Assembly (NCBI GenBank): GCA_022316685.1
Contig: JAKJHU010000030.1
Span: 11,731,360-11,795,359 of the forward strand
Reading direction: 5' to 3'
Source: Progne subis subis
Taxonomy: Eukaryota; Chordata; Aves; Passeriformes; Hirundinidae
DNA length: 64,000 nucleotides
Positions within the stretch are counted from its first letter, which is position 1; each line of letters starts with the position of its first letter. A model generated the notes under the pieces. The model was not told the origin of the DNA. It did no database searches and saw only the letters and a program-made list of their open reading frames with translations. The translations under genes and the position numbers were made by a program. This document shows positions 38,153 through 50,297 of the stretch, one piece after another.

Positions 38153-38822
38153 TGTCCTGGTTTGAAAAGACTGGTGTCTGCTAGGGAGAGGCAGGCCTCT
38201 CTAGGAATGGGGAATTCAAATCCTTCCCTCCATGTTATTATAATTTGGAAGATTAAAAAAAAAACTTTTCAGTCAGAGCTATGGGGAAAAGGAATAACAC
38301 TCTTTTACTAGTAAATATAACAGGACAGACAAACAACAACAGCAATTATAATTATAGTAAAACAGAACCAAGAACCCTGAGGAGCAAACAGTGGAAACTC
38401 CGGCGCTGATGGCTGGAAGCTGGAAGCGGTGGACTGTCCTTGGCAGGCAGGGGGTGTCCTGGCAGATGAAGTGGGCAGTGACGGAGAACCCGCAGCGGCT
38501 GGACCCGGGCTGACCCAAAATCCAGCAGGGCAGCGAAAAAACTCCGAATTCCTGGGCACTCCAACAGACGGTAGAATTCCCAGGACCAGACTCCTCCGTT
38601 AACCGTGGACTCCACGCAGCTCCCAGTCGCCCGACCGTCCTCCCCAGAAAAACCGAGAGCAGCAGAGACCACCACCCTCAGCTCCCGGGAACCTCTTCCC
38701 TCCCCTAAAACTAAGTGATCCATTTCCTTTGTCCAGGTTGAGCACCCTTTTACTATCAATATTTAGTCTTCTAGCAACTTATGGGGGGAGAAAAATTCCA
38801 CAGGAAAGCTTAACCCCCAGCA
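38153..38822 (-). mobile_element. Solo LTR, family A copy 2, minus strand, 670 bp
   Basis: On the minus strand it begins TGCTGGGGGTTAAG and ends CAAACCAGGACA, matching both ends of the copy at 29648-30326. Most of the body matches at a glance, for example the block around GAGTGCCCAGGAATTCGGAG. A 4-base gap and scattered substitutions separate the copies. The exact 5-bp duplication ATCCA on both sides differs from that of copy 1, so the two integrated independently. There is no internal retroviral region. The 135-codon open frame on the minus strand (38352-38759) is LTR sequence, not a gene. Confidence 0.85.
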
Positions 38823-38827
38823 ATCCA
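38823..38827. repeat. Right 5-bp target-site duplication of the minus-strand solo LTR
   Basis: ATCCA, identical to 38148-38152, directly abuts the LTR. Confidence 0.85.
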
Positions 38828-39099
38828 TACATTTCTTATTCTGTCACAACCTAACTTTAAAATAACTAAAACAGGAATTGTACACAATTTTTCAAAACTT
38901 TATTTCCCATTTCCAGTGAAAGACAGACTAAAGGGATTAGAAAGAATGTGGAAAATACTTGAAAATAAGTCCTGTTAAAGAAGACATGTTGGTCACTCCT
39001 CAAACTGAAGGCATCAGGTCTGTTGCTCCCCATCACAAATCTTTATCAATAAATGATGAAAATTAATGACTAGACTATGAAAAAATCAGTTCACCATTG

Positions 39100-39295
39100 C
39101 AGGCATGGGATGGGTACTATTTGAGACACATTTCTCTTTTCTTTCCATCTTGTTGCTATGCCCCTCCATGCTGGAGAGTCATGGGCCACCGGCTGGCTCA
39201 GATCTGCACAGTGGCCAAAGCATTTTTGATCTCGGTTGTAAGCCGGCAACCTTTCCTGAGGGACTCTGCTTCCCACCGGCAGCTGGCCCAAATTG
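39100..39295 (-). other. GC-richer flank, possible leader remnant of the adjacent LTR element
   Basis: This stretch is clearly richer in GC than the DNA on its left and sits where the leader/primer-binding region would be if the LTR at 39296-39825 were the 5' LTR of a minus-strand provirus. The minus strand reads CAATTTGGGCCAGCTGCCGG right after the LTR. I could not match this to a tRNA 3' end with confidence, and the 66-codon minus-strand frame (39091-39291) has no gag motif I recognise. It could also be unrelated DNA. Confidence 0.35.
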
Positions 39296-39825
39296 TGTTG
39301 TGACTGCGGCGGTAGATAAAAGGTCGGCTCTCAGCTAAGCAGGTTTAAGATGGTTTATTCAGGTCCAAGCGGTGGGAGCTATGCCACTCGTCTACCTACC
39401 CAGCCAGAGAGCCCCTTTGAATTTCCCTCCCCGAACTTATAAGCAGGGGAGGATTCAGGGGTGACAACAACAGATCAGCAAATCAGGGAATTCGGGGGGA
39501 TAGCAGGGGGTGTCCACTTCTAAACCTTTGACCACTCACCAAAGGGAAAAGGGGATTTCCCAGGCACCAGCCTATCACTCGACGCCTCTCCTGGGAAATT
39601 CCCGAGTCCCGGGAGGGGTCCCGAAGTGACAGACAGGATGCCCCAGAGCGGGGAGGAGAGGGGATTGACAAGGATAGGTGGGGGGGTGGGATGATTGACA
39701 TGAAACACCTTGCTGTACAGAAAACTCAAAGGGGAGGGACCGTTACAGGACTGGGGGCACAGTGGAATGAACCATAACATAAAACTTCTTATAAAGCTTG
39801 ATAAAACAATTCTTGCACCGCCACA
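39296..39825 (-). mobile_element. LTR, family B, minus strand, about 530 bp
   Basis: On the minus strand it begins TGTGGCGGTGCAAG and ends CGCAGTCACAACA, giving TG...CA ends. In between it has a TATA-like CTTATAAG (39436-39443) and, about 80 bp downstream, AATAAA (plus-strand TTTATT, 39354-39359), the usual promoter-to-polyadenylation spacing of an LTR R region. It is GC-rich against its flanks. No target-site duplication is visible at these ends, so it may be one LTR of a partly deleted element. Its sequence is unlike the LTR family at 29.6 and 38.2 kb. Confidence 0.75.
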
Positions 39826-41298
39826 TCATCTCAATTTTTTCTTATTGATTTGCAGCTTTTTGATGATAAATGGATCAATTGTTTGGTAAGAAAAGCAGGA
39901 GGCATATATTTACATTCATAATCACAATTTTAATCATTCATCTCATTAAAAACTCTGTTAGTCATTTTTATGGGTTTTGTTCTCCAGCATTTTATTTCAG
40001 CATAAAGTGTTAAAATGTTAGCACTTCTCATTACTGACTGATTATTTTCCTCAGGATTTTAAGTTTTCTTTCTCTCTCCTCGTGCCTAAAATCCAATTTA
40101 CAACCTGCTAAAGGCCTCATAAGATTTTTATGGATTATTTCCTGGAATCACATTAATCTAGCTCCTGTTGCTTTGCACTAATTTCACCTGCCATTGTATG
40201 AAGTAACTGAATTCAATTGCTTGGAAATGATCCCCCAGAGACTTTTTCATAAAGCAAGAAAAAGAAGAAAGTAACCCTACCTTGATGAGGTTATAAATAT
40301 GGTGAGAACAGGCCTACAAATGCACAGTATGTAGACACTTATCAAACTATGACAATCAGAGATCTTCAAATAAGGTCTTTCAAATAAGATACAGATAAGG
40401 GCTTGGATTAGATTGCATTTGACTTTGTCTCAGCTACCCTAAGAAGTCAGTCTCTCTGGCCTCCACAAGTGATACTCTATTTATCTCTGTTTTAACAAGC
40501 TACAGAAGTTGTCCAGTAGCTTATCAGCTGCACACTGGTTCATTAGAACATCAGTTCAACCAATATTAACTATGCTGGGCATCAGCTATCAATTAGATGT
40601 GTCCCTTGTTTCAGGGAAAGCCTGCAGATAATTCTGCAAGCCATCTAAAAAATGTTATTTAAAAACAATGAAGCAGCCTGGTCTCTCTGACACATAATGC
40701 TGTCTGCTCCTCTTGTTTACACGATAAAAAATCCATCTCCTCCAAGCCTTGTCACTGGGTAGTTTAAGAGCAGCAGATATGCTTGAGATAAGGTAATTCA
40801 GTGTAATTGCTCAGGGTTGTAAGAAAAGTTATCTGACTTTCAAGTGGACTGTGATCCATGCATGGCCTCCCAGACACAGCGACGCTTTCATGCATCTGGC
40901 AGAACAGCACTCCCTGGGCATGGGGGTTCATTCACACGGAGTGCAGGCAGCAGATAAAATGCAGATTAGAGTCTTCTTCAGTTTCCTAAGCTCTGGACCA
41001 AGCAAGATGCCATTAGGAAGCCAGCAGGCTGCTTCCTGGGGCTCCCGTGTGCAGTGTCTTCCTGGCCTCTACACAGCAGCAAGAAGAGACTGGGACTCTT
41101 GGCTGTTGTCCCCACTTGGCCATGCTGGGCTGTGCTCTGATTCCTGAGGAGCAGCAGTGTGGCTACAGACCTGGGAAGAGTTGAGTTTTCCTCAAATCAC
41201 TGCTGAATCTGAATCAACACCTGGACTTATCCCAGCCAGCATGAACTTTTTCTTAAAATCCTTTTGGTTTTTGTTTCTTGGAATAGGCAATCATTCTC

Positions 41299-41318
41299 CT
41301 GTCAGATATATCTGACAG
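41299..41318. promoter_or_regulatory. Perfect 20-bp palindrome with paired TGACAG and GATA words
   Basis: CTGTCAGATATATCTGACAG equals its own reverse complement. Each half contains TGACAG/CTGTCA, the core word of TALE homeodomain factors such as MEIS and TGIF, next to AGATA, a GATA-factor core. Another AGATAA follows within a few bases. The palindrome is seen directly; any binding is inference. Confidence 0.5.
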
Positions 41319-42084
41319 CAGATAACTAACTGGACTAACCCAGGTTATCCACACTGAAATTCTCTTATTTAGGCTACCTTAATTGTACTTGGAATCAGCC
41401 TGCCATTCCTCTGTCTCATACTTGGCACTTAGGAATGCTCCTTCCTAAGTAGTGTAGGATCAGTGTCACATAAGGGAAAATTTTCAAAGTAGTCATCATA
41501 CAGCACTTCCCACCTACAGATCTATATAGCAGAGCAGTAGGCAAAATAAAAAGTGTGTTTCTGTTTTAAGGCACTATAGTGATTTTTAATGTATAAAATA
41601 CTAGTCTTCAAGTAAGAACTTCTGGATTGCAAAGCTAAAATATGTGCCTTTACAGATGGTAAATTGCTACTTGAAATACATTTGTACCTTTACACTTGGA
41701 GAGTTTTACCACTGGGGTTCTAACCACAAATTGCCTTAACTGGGAAGTCGTTTTGAGATCCATCCCCCAAAGGGATTGTCGTTTGTACATCCTTAGTCTT
41801 ACCCTTTATGGCTAAGTGTCAGAGCACTGGCACAGGACATGGAAAATGTATTTTACCACTCAGCCCTAGAGGAATCAAACGCAAAGCTTCCACTTTTCAG
41901 GAGACTGGTCTCAACTCAAGGCTGTGGCCTTGAACGAATAAGAGAAGGGCTCTGTGAAGCCTTCCCGCTGAAGCTGCTCCTTTTCACATGATGTATTTAC
42001 CCATTTCTTGAGACAGAGAAAAAGGATAGATGCAAATAGGAACCACTTCAAGAGGATGGTCTTAATGTCCCCCACCCTAAGAAC

Positions 42085-42214
42085 AGTCCATAGGCTAGTG
42101 GTTATGGCACTCTCCAAGGAAGTATGAGATGTGAGTTTACAGCCCCTCAGGCAGAGGAAGGAACTGAAGTTGGGTCACCCACATCCTGAATGAGTGTACT
42201 AACCACTGAGCTGA
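42085..42214 (+). repeat. Ancient tRNA-derived SINE with inverted halves
   Basis: The plus strand reads 'taggctagtggttatggcact' (tRNA A-box-like), a decayed B-box region near 'gtgagtttacagcccc', 'ctcaggcagaggaaggaact', then 'tcacccacatcctgaatgagtgtactaaccactgagct', which is roughly the reverse complement of the first half. This two-armed layout is typical of an old amniote tRNA-type SINE that I recall from birds and turtles, though I cannot name the family for certain. It is heavily diverged. Confidence 0.6.
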
Positions 42215-44149
42215 ATAATAAATAATAATGAAAAGGAACACTGTCCCACAGCAATTCTCTTCTAAAAGGGAGAAAGATCTCTGCTCTGTTTTTTAAAGCA
42301 TGTGTATTCTTAGGCTTCTCACTCCAGAAATCTAAAGACTGTGTAGGAGTTTAAATGCTCCTAGCCCAAACCTGGGACTCATGATAGTCGCAAACCTGGG
42401 ACTCTCTGAGGCTGTCCTCAGCCTTTTTTGCCAGCAAGAGGAATGGCTCTGTGGCTGTTTGGGATCCAGCTCTGAAGCCCCAACTCTCTTTTATTTATAT
42501 AACTGGTTTGGGTTTCTAATTGGGAGCTGTATGTTCACTTAACAAGCAAGTGCAGGGCATCAAATGCAGCAGCCGACGTTCCTCTTGTGGTCACTTTCAT
42601 CTCCTGGTCTGGTGTGTATTTAGGTGCTTAACTCTCTGTGACTTCTTTCTCATTCTCCAAACTGGTCTCCTATCAGAATTATCCTGTTTCACATTGATGA
42701 CTCACTAGTCACTGTGAGATGATCAGATATCCACAGAAAAAGGGAAGGTCTATCCTCCTAAAACATGAGAGAACTGTGTGTGCATTATGTGCTATGTTTC
42801 CAAAGGCCATTAAGCACTTATTTATATTTTTATATTTTAATATATTCCTCATTTTTCTCTATTTAAAAAATGCTTTTCACCACAAACATTCCCCATTCCC
42901 AGAGACTGTGTCATTTTAGAAATAAATGGAACAGGAAAACTGTCTTACTTCTGAGATTTCCAGTAATCAGGTTATCACATAATTATAAATCAAGACATTT
43001 GCTTCAAAGAAAGTTTAAGAAATACAAAGTACAATTACGGGCCAACTACATATTTCCAAGCACCATGCTGTTTGAATATTCAAAAAATACTTCATGTTCT
43101 TCTATTTCTTGCCAATAGCTGAAATGCTGAGCCTTTATTAGGAGTGTTTATGGTAAAATAAGCACATGACATTATCTCCTTTCAGATCAAAAAGGGTCAA
43201 CACACTACTTTAAATGTCAGAGGTCTATTTCTGCAGCTTCCAGTAGTTATTGTTGTAAACAAGGGGTTGCTGCATTTCCCCATAGCTTAGCCAAAATGTT
43301 AATGTTTCCTATTAAACATTTTCTTCTTTCTTTCCTAGACCATTTTGTACTACCACACCCAGCTGCGAACATCTGGCTCCAAGCAGTGACACCAGCTGAT
43401 GAGAAATGGCATTCCTGCAGCTTTTCTTTCTGAAGACTCATCCAGATGTGGCTGTTATCCAGCAGACAGCACTCTGCACTGCTGAATGTCAGTGTCTGGA
43501 GTCCCACCGGACAAAGGCTCCTAGAGGAGTTACTCACACAGAACAGTGTAAGATAAAGAATTGGGAGCCTGATTCTCAGAACTGTGGTTCTACAAGTCAG
43601 CAAGGTCCTCTGGCGAGTCACCTCAAACACTCTGTCACCCTGATGATGTATGGACTGAAGCATTTGGACATCCAGTCTGAAGCACAAGACAAATAGTGAT
43701 TACTAACTCAGACTGGTCTCCTGGCACAAACTGCAAATGTGCCAGTGGCAGTTCTGTGTTTGAAATCAGCATAGATGACAGCAGTCCAACTCTGACACCG
43801 CTTTATGTAATCTGGCATGCCATGGAGCCTCCACTTCTCCACCCAATAACACTGGGGCAGTTTCTGGACAGGAAAACTTGCATGCTTTAGAGGTTGGCTG
43901 GTATGAGTACTGGAAAAGGGAATAACACTGAATGTTAAATACTAAAAAAATATAATTATGATTGGAAATAATAATTAATATTTAATGCATTTAATTATAA
44001 ATAGAAAATAATAATATTTTTATTAATAACTTGAAGTCAATATCCTTTATCATAGGATGTCAAAATACTTAAAAGATACAACTCAACTAAACTTCTCATT
44101 ATCCACCTTTGTGATACTTCACTGGTACTCAGGATGTTTTATAAGGGGC

Positions 44150-44300
44150 AGGTCGCTGCCATCATTGTGGTGAGGAAATTGCAGCACAAGGAAATTAAAC
44201 ACCTTGTTTGCATTGCCTCAGAAAATTGGTGCTGAGATGATAAGAGATCCTATGTGTCCCTACACAGAACCTGCTGCTATGTGCACGAAGTTACTGTAGC
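44150..44300 (+). repeat. MIR-like ancient SINE fragment
   Basis: 'ggtgaggaaattgcagcacaagg' followed by 'aattaaacaccttg', 'cattgcctcag' and 'tggtgctgagatg' follows the MIR order (gaggaaactgaggcacaga, gttaagtaacttg, tcacacag, gtggcagagctggga) with much decay. Confidence 0.4.
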
Positions 44301-47300
44301 ACTTGAATAACAATGAACAGTTTCCAAGGCTGCCCTCCAAACTAGCACCGAGGTGGTAAATGAAGCAGGTTTTGAACTGCCTGCCTGTAGGGTTTGGTAC
44401 ATCTGCACAACCTATTGAGGTCAGACCTATGCCTGCTTCAAGCAGGCTGGTTGCAAGTGAGGGTTCAAAAATTGCAAAGCTTCATTAGTTTTGGGCCGTT
44501 TCTCTGCAGAATTTACTGTAACTGCCTTACAGGCAGGGGATGGCTGACATTCACCTTGCTGTGTGTGGAGGGAGATGGACACAGGTGTGTCTGCCAAGGA
44601 CCAAGAAGCCATGTCCCTTCCTAAGCATCACACATCTCTCAATATCAATGTAGACTTAGCAAGCACGTTTCAGAATACAATATTCTGGGGGGCAGGACTG
44701 GAGATGAAAATGTTACTCAAATGCAGGATTTAGCTGAGCAAGCAGACTATGACCATGTCAAGCAAGAGGGTATAAAATGTGTTACAGCATGTGTGTGCTA
44801 GAACTAGGACCTGAGCACTACAACCATGGAACATTTTCCTTGTATTGCCCATCTATTTATTGCCATATACTGAAAGTAGTTTCAATACTTTAAAGTTAAG
44901 TTTTCAGTTTTCAAGTTGTTTTTTCTTTTTGGTTGTCCAATTTAACACCCAGTTTGGATGATGAACTACAGATTCTTTCAGACAGGAACTAGCCCTCAGC
45001 ACCCAATCCTACCATTATAGATGCTCTGTAGCAAAGAAAGGAGTCTTAAAACTGAAGTTGCTACACTGTATTGACACCAATGCCAATTAAGATACACAAG
45101 ATTTTAAAAAGAGGTCAGTAAAATGTATTCCCTGGTAAAGACTATTTAATCTAGAATCATTTTCTTCACCATTCATTTACCTTAGCTCTGGATACCTTTG
45201 TTCAGGTACCTGGCTCTCTCTCATGTGCTACCATGGGACATGATGGCAATAATAGTCACAGAAAGTAGTTTAAAAAGTTGGTAGTAAGAAAATAAGTAGT
45301 TAAGTGCCTAAGACTAGGTTGAATGAATTCAAAGACCCTTATATGAACTCCTAAAAGCAGAGGTTCCCTTGGAAGTCTGCCTATAAGTCCCTCTGCCTTA
45401 TTCTCCTCAAAAATCCTTGAAAGAGTGAACTAAATCCATAAAGCAACTCCTCATGGTACAACATTTTCCTGATTTTTCCCACACCACAACTTTATCCTTA
45501 AAGAACTAATGTTGATTTGATTTTCTTCTACCTCAGCTTGACAGATTGTCTGTATAATAAATATCTTTAAACAAATTTTTCAGATGCCAGTAAGGATAAA
45601 TCCTTTTCAAAGGGCAAATAACCTGTTTTAAACAGTGTTCTGAAAAAGAGTGGCCAAAACTATCAATGAAATCTGCAATCATAAAAGCTTTCTTTGGAAC
45701 AGATTAGAGACAAAATATTTCATTTGCTTTGTTAATGTCCTTTCATTTGAGTCATAATTATATCCAAACTGCAGCTTCTGAGGGCCACACAGAATAATAC
45801 AAACCCCTTTGTTTCCATGGATTCATGTTCTGTTGTTTCCATTCCCATTGCAATCCTGGTTAAATGAATGAGGAATCTGAATGCAAAGGCATGCAGTATT
45901 CTGGGATTTATAAGAAGCTGAAATGCTTTGATGTTCTTTCCAAAGCCTATAGCCTTATTCACTGTGCTTTTCCCACTCTATCCTTGACCATAGTTTCACT
46001 GGGTCTTTGTGTCGGCTACAGAGTACCCTCCAGATCCGAACTGTGAGAGAGCTGTTACCAGACCAAAACATCACACAACCAACCTAAGTGCCTCACCTGA
46101 AACTGATGTGTCCAGAGAGGTAATTTCCTTGACAAGCCTGGGCTCCACAAGGTGCTGCACTAACTGCTCCCAGGTGATCACTAGAATGGACAGCGAGTCC
46201 ATGCCTTATTTGCTAAATTCCTCCCTTCTGAAATTAGAACCATCCTTTTTTTACACATTTTGTCAGCAGTTAATGCTGATATTCTAATTTAATATCTAGG
46301 GCTTAATGCCAGCACAAAATTAACAAGGGGGAAATATAGGCAACTTGGGCAAGTCCTTGATGAAAGATGAAAAATGAAAAATGAAAATGTTCAGAAACTT
46401 CTGCAAAACTTAGATCCTGATCCAGACCCAGAATGGCTTGTGTCTCTTCTGCATAACATGGGGATGCAAAGGTTGAAACTAATCCTGAGAATATTAATGT
46501 CATGACACAACCTTTGCAGCTGAAATGACCTTTCTTACTAGGCTACAGAATTCCCCACTTCATGGCAATACTGAGAACACCAACATACATGTTTTGCCTT
46601 AATTTAGTCCTCAGAATACCCACTTCTAGATGATAGATATCCTGAATAAGGAGGAACAGCGATTTGATCTAAGACAGCTGAGATGTATCTAAAAAAAGAG
46701 ACATTATTTTCTACTGGATGTAGCAGTAAGAATACACGAAGTCCATAGCTCAAATCAGAACTGGTACACTGTAAATTATTTCCAAAAACCACTCAGAAGG
46801 ACTTTCAAGTAAAATCAACAGACTTTACCACAGACAGACTAAAATACAACACATTTCTAACATCAAATGTTACTAGTGTAAAAAGAAACAGAAAACCAAA
46901 GTAGTAAGACCATGTTCGTAATTCAGTGTGATAAACTAATTCTAGCTGGCTAGACAGTGTTCCCTAAAATCACGTCACTAGTCTTTTAAATCAATGTCTT
47001 GTGTTTCTTCCCTAATAGTAGTTCAGATTCAGAAATTCTTTTCATCCAAGGTGTATTATAAAATACTTTTCTTCATGTTGACATTACTGATACAGGCCAA
47101 TTCTCCTGTCCATGCTGCAGGAATAGTGAATTATCTGCATGTGGAAATCGTAGTGATAACAACCTGAGCCCAGCAATGGGGATGAGAACAGAATATCCAA
47201 TTGAGATCTGCAGTGCAGATAAGCTTTCTGCACCAAGAACAGAAGATGTGAATTTTACCCATACATCAAAAACATGCAGTATTCTGAAACTTGCTTATCC

Positions 47301-47390
47301 TCAAGTGGCATGAAATTACAAAGCGAAAAAAGCCTTTCTGATGTCTGATAATGAGAAACATAGTTGACTTTCAGATTTAAAACTATTTAA

Positions 47391-47424
47391 TACACACACA
47401 TACACACACTCACATACACACACA
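47391..47424 (+). repeat. (CA)n-rich microsatellite
   Basis: CA and TACA/TCACA units run for about 34 bp, interrupted by single T substitutions. Confidence 0.9.
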
Positions 47425-50297
47425 AAGAGAGCAATGAGAGAGAAATATTTGAAATAATTTGAAATTAAATGAAAAAAATTACTTATTACAGTAGACATCA
47501 ACCAATGGATCACACTTATTTTGTGTCAGTTTAAAAAAGCAGGGGGATTTTACTAAGTGCATCCAAAAATATTCACTAGAAAACACACCAAATATGTTAT
47601 AAACTCATTCAAGCCACAGAGCTCATCAACGCTGTTTGCAATTATGAAATCATTTGGGGATACAGTATTTTTTTAGAAGGAATTGTTTTGCTCTTAGATG
47701 AAAACCACATCATAGTCCTTCAGACATAAATCTTTTATTGTATCTTCAAGAAAGAAACTGGAAATTGTGCAACAAGGCGCCACTGATAAAATGTAAGCAT
47801 CCCCTCAGAGTAATCTGGATGAGCTCATTACTTGAAGAAGATAACAGGGTATGTCTTGGTTACAAAACACTGCTTTTCCTTTTCAGTTAGTGACAGAGGA
47901 ACACAATGAACATAGTCCTGTGCACAATGTAAAATAAAATATTGGCTCTTCAGGACAGCAACTGTTTCTGAGTCTTAGCTTTGATTTACTTCACTTTACA
48001 GTTAAAAATATACCCCAGTCAGCATCAGGTGGACAATTTCCTTTTCATTCTGTGCAGGTAGAATTAGCATCATAGCCAAGGGCTGCACATCAAAGACAAG
48101 TAAAAGGAAAATAGTATGTGATGTAAACTGATGCAGTGATCTGACAATTTATTTCAGATGTAACCTGTGACAGTCTGAGCCTTCAGACTTCATTCAACAT
48201 TTGTGGTTTCACTTTCATCTACATCTTCTGTGTATCTGCTCTCCATCTCCATCTGCCAAATTCTGTTGCAGGGCTAAGGATTTTTTGTTTCTTAGGGGAC
48301 TCAATACATTTGGGTAACTGAGCCACAGTCAACACAAACTTTTTCCTCTATTAAGAAGTGAAACTTCAAGGGACTGATTAACTTGCAACACTTAGTCTTT
48401 AACATGGCTTGGTAGGCCATGAAGAACATTTTCTGTGAGTGTCCAAACATAATAACTGTAGTCTATTCCTCTCTATGCCCAAATAAAGGCATAGAAGAAA
48501 CCCTACAAATCCTCTGAACACAAACAAAGGCAAAAGACCCAGACCCAGGTTCTGCACCTTTCCTCTGATTTGGGTGGTTTTCAGGAGTAGCAGTTCCAAG
48601 CACCACTTCCATCAATGTCACTGATCACAAAGGGACCATCATTGGGAATGGTTTGATGAAACAGAACAAAATGGGGGAATTAATTTCACTAGGGCTTGCA
48701 TCAATATGTAGGTATATTTTACACAGTATTTATCACCATCACAATTTATTTGCTATATTCAATTGGGTGCTAAATGACATTGCCACATCATAACTGCTGT
48801 ATTGAACGTATTATTTGTGTGTAAAAATACAGAGGCCGCGCCTTCAGTTTCAGACACTACAGAGACAGTAAGGCCATGAATTCAGTCCTTTTCCTCTTTC
48901 TGTAAAATAGAAGCCTCCTAGACACTGATGTAATAAAAAAATTCTGGTGCAATTTAATTTGTTACTTAGATGATCAATATAAATCTGTGATTCTTGAGCC
49001 TAGGTTGGGCTTGCCATGTCTTTACAGCAGAAATCCTATGTAGGGATGCAGGAGGGAGGACTCGAGATTACAGCCTTTCATCTATGTGATTCCTCTTCCT
49101 GCTGTCTCAAGAAGAAGCCAGGCAGCCATAAATGCACAGAAATCTAGTGAACAAAAAGAGTAGAAGTTAAGATCAAGATATATATGGGCGAAGTAAGAAG
49201 GACTCTGAGGTGGAAAGTCTCCCTGTGACAACAGCTAACTCCTGAAGAGTGTAAGAGACCTTATCCAAAGCCAGTTTGTTGTTGCCAATCAGAAGGTAAA
49301 GAAGACTGGGTGGCTGGTGTCTTTTATGCTCCGTGTCCCTTACAAGTGATCTTGATTGGCCCAGCTGGAAAGATATGTCTCAGTTCTTGAGAGTTTCTCT
49401 GATTGAAACATGATAGAATATGTTTGAGAGTGAAATCCATTAGTTTTAAAATAAATAGAACTTTGCACTCCCAAAAGGTCTCTTGTTAAGTTTGTCACAA
49501 CCTATTCTGCTCTAATTAATCCTTATGCCTAACCTGATATTCCTGAAAAAAATATTCTTGCTTCTGAAAATAGCTAGATACAAATGCCAGATTTTAATGT
49601 GCAAAAGGCAACACACATTTCATCTTCCTAATAAACAGCACTGGTACATCTGCCAAAGCCTAAAGAATCTTTCCATGTCTAATGCTTTTGTGGTAGTAGG
49701 AGAAATACAGTTCAGTAGCACCTACTGAAAACAAATAAATTCAACTCATTAAAGTACAGCTATTTTAGGGGAATTCTCTTTTATGCACAGATCACCACTT
49801 TGTTATGCACATATCTTCCCACAGAACCACAAGCATCTTCCAGAGAAAACAGGTATATACCTAGTACCTGAGAACTCATTTGTTGGAATCAACAGTTAGA
49901 GCAAGTGGAGCTGGCTACCATAGCAGAGGGAAAATAGTTATCCGAGGGACAATATTCATTTATTATCAATATAATTCTTCAACCAGCAGTGTAACATCCA
50001 TTTCTGATTTCTGTTGAGAACCAGTGATATTAGTTGCTTCCTGTTGTAAAAACAGAATTTTGCTTCAAGTGACAAGAAAGGTCAAATCCTGGCTAGCAAA
50101 AGGGGCACAGCATAGTCATCATTTCAGAAACTAGGTTCACAGATTTCATTTCCCAAATATTAGTTACTTAAGTGTTGATATTTACAGTCATCTTGTTCTT
50201 CTGTTTCCTGGACCTGGTTAAAAGTCAAATCTCCACATGGAAAGGATTTCTAATGCACAACCTAAAAATGTCATTGGATAAATATCATTTATGAAAT

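Noticed and set aside
29648..38822. The two family-A LTRs as the ends of one provirus
   Set aside because: They are in opposite orientation, have different target duplications, and no gag, pol or env lies between them.
39270..39295. Primer-binding site beside the family-B LTR
   Set aside because: The minus-strand bases after the LTR contain TTGGGCC but do not match a tRNA 3' end convincingly over the needed length.
43247..43696. 146-codon minus frame and 96-codon plus frame as a possible exon
   Set aside because: They overlap on opposite strands, carry no recognisable domain and show no coding pattern I could see.
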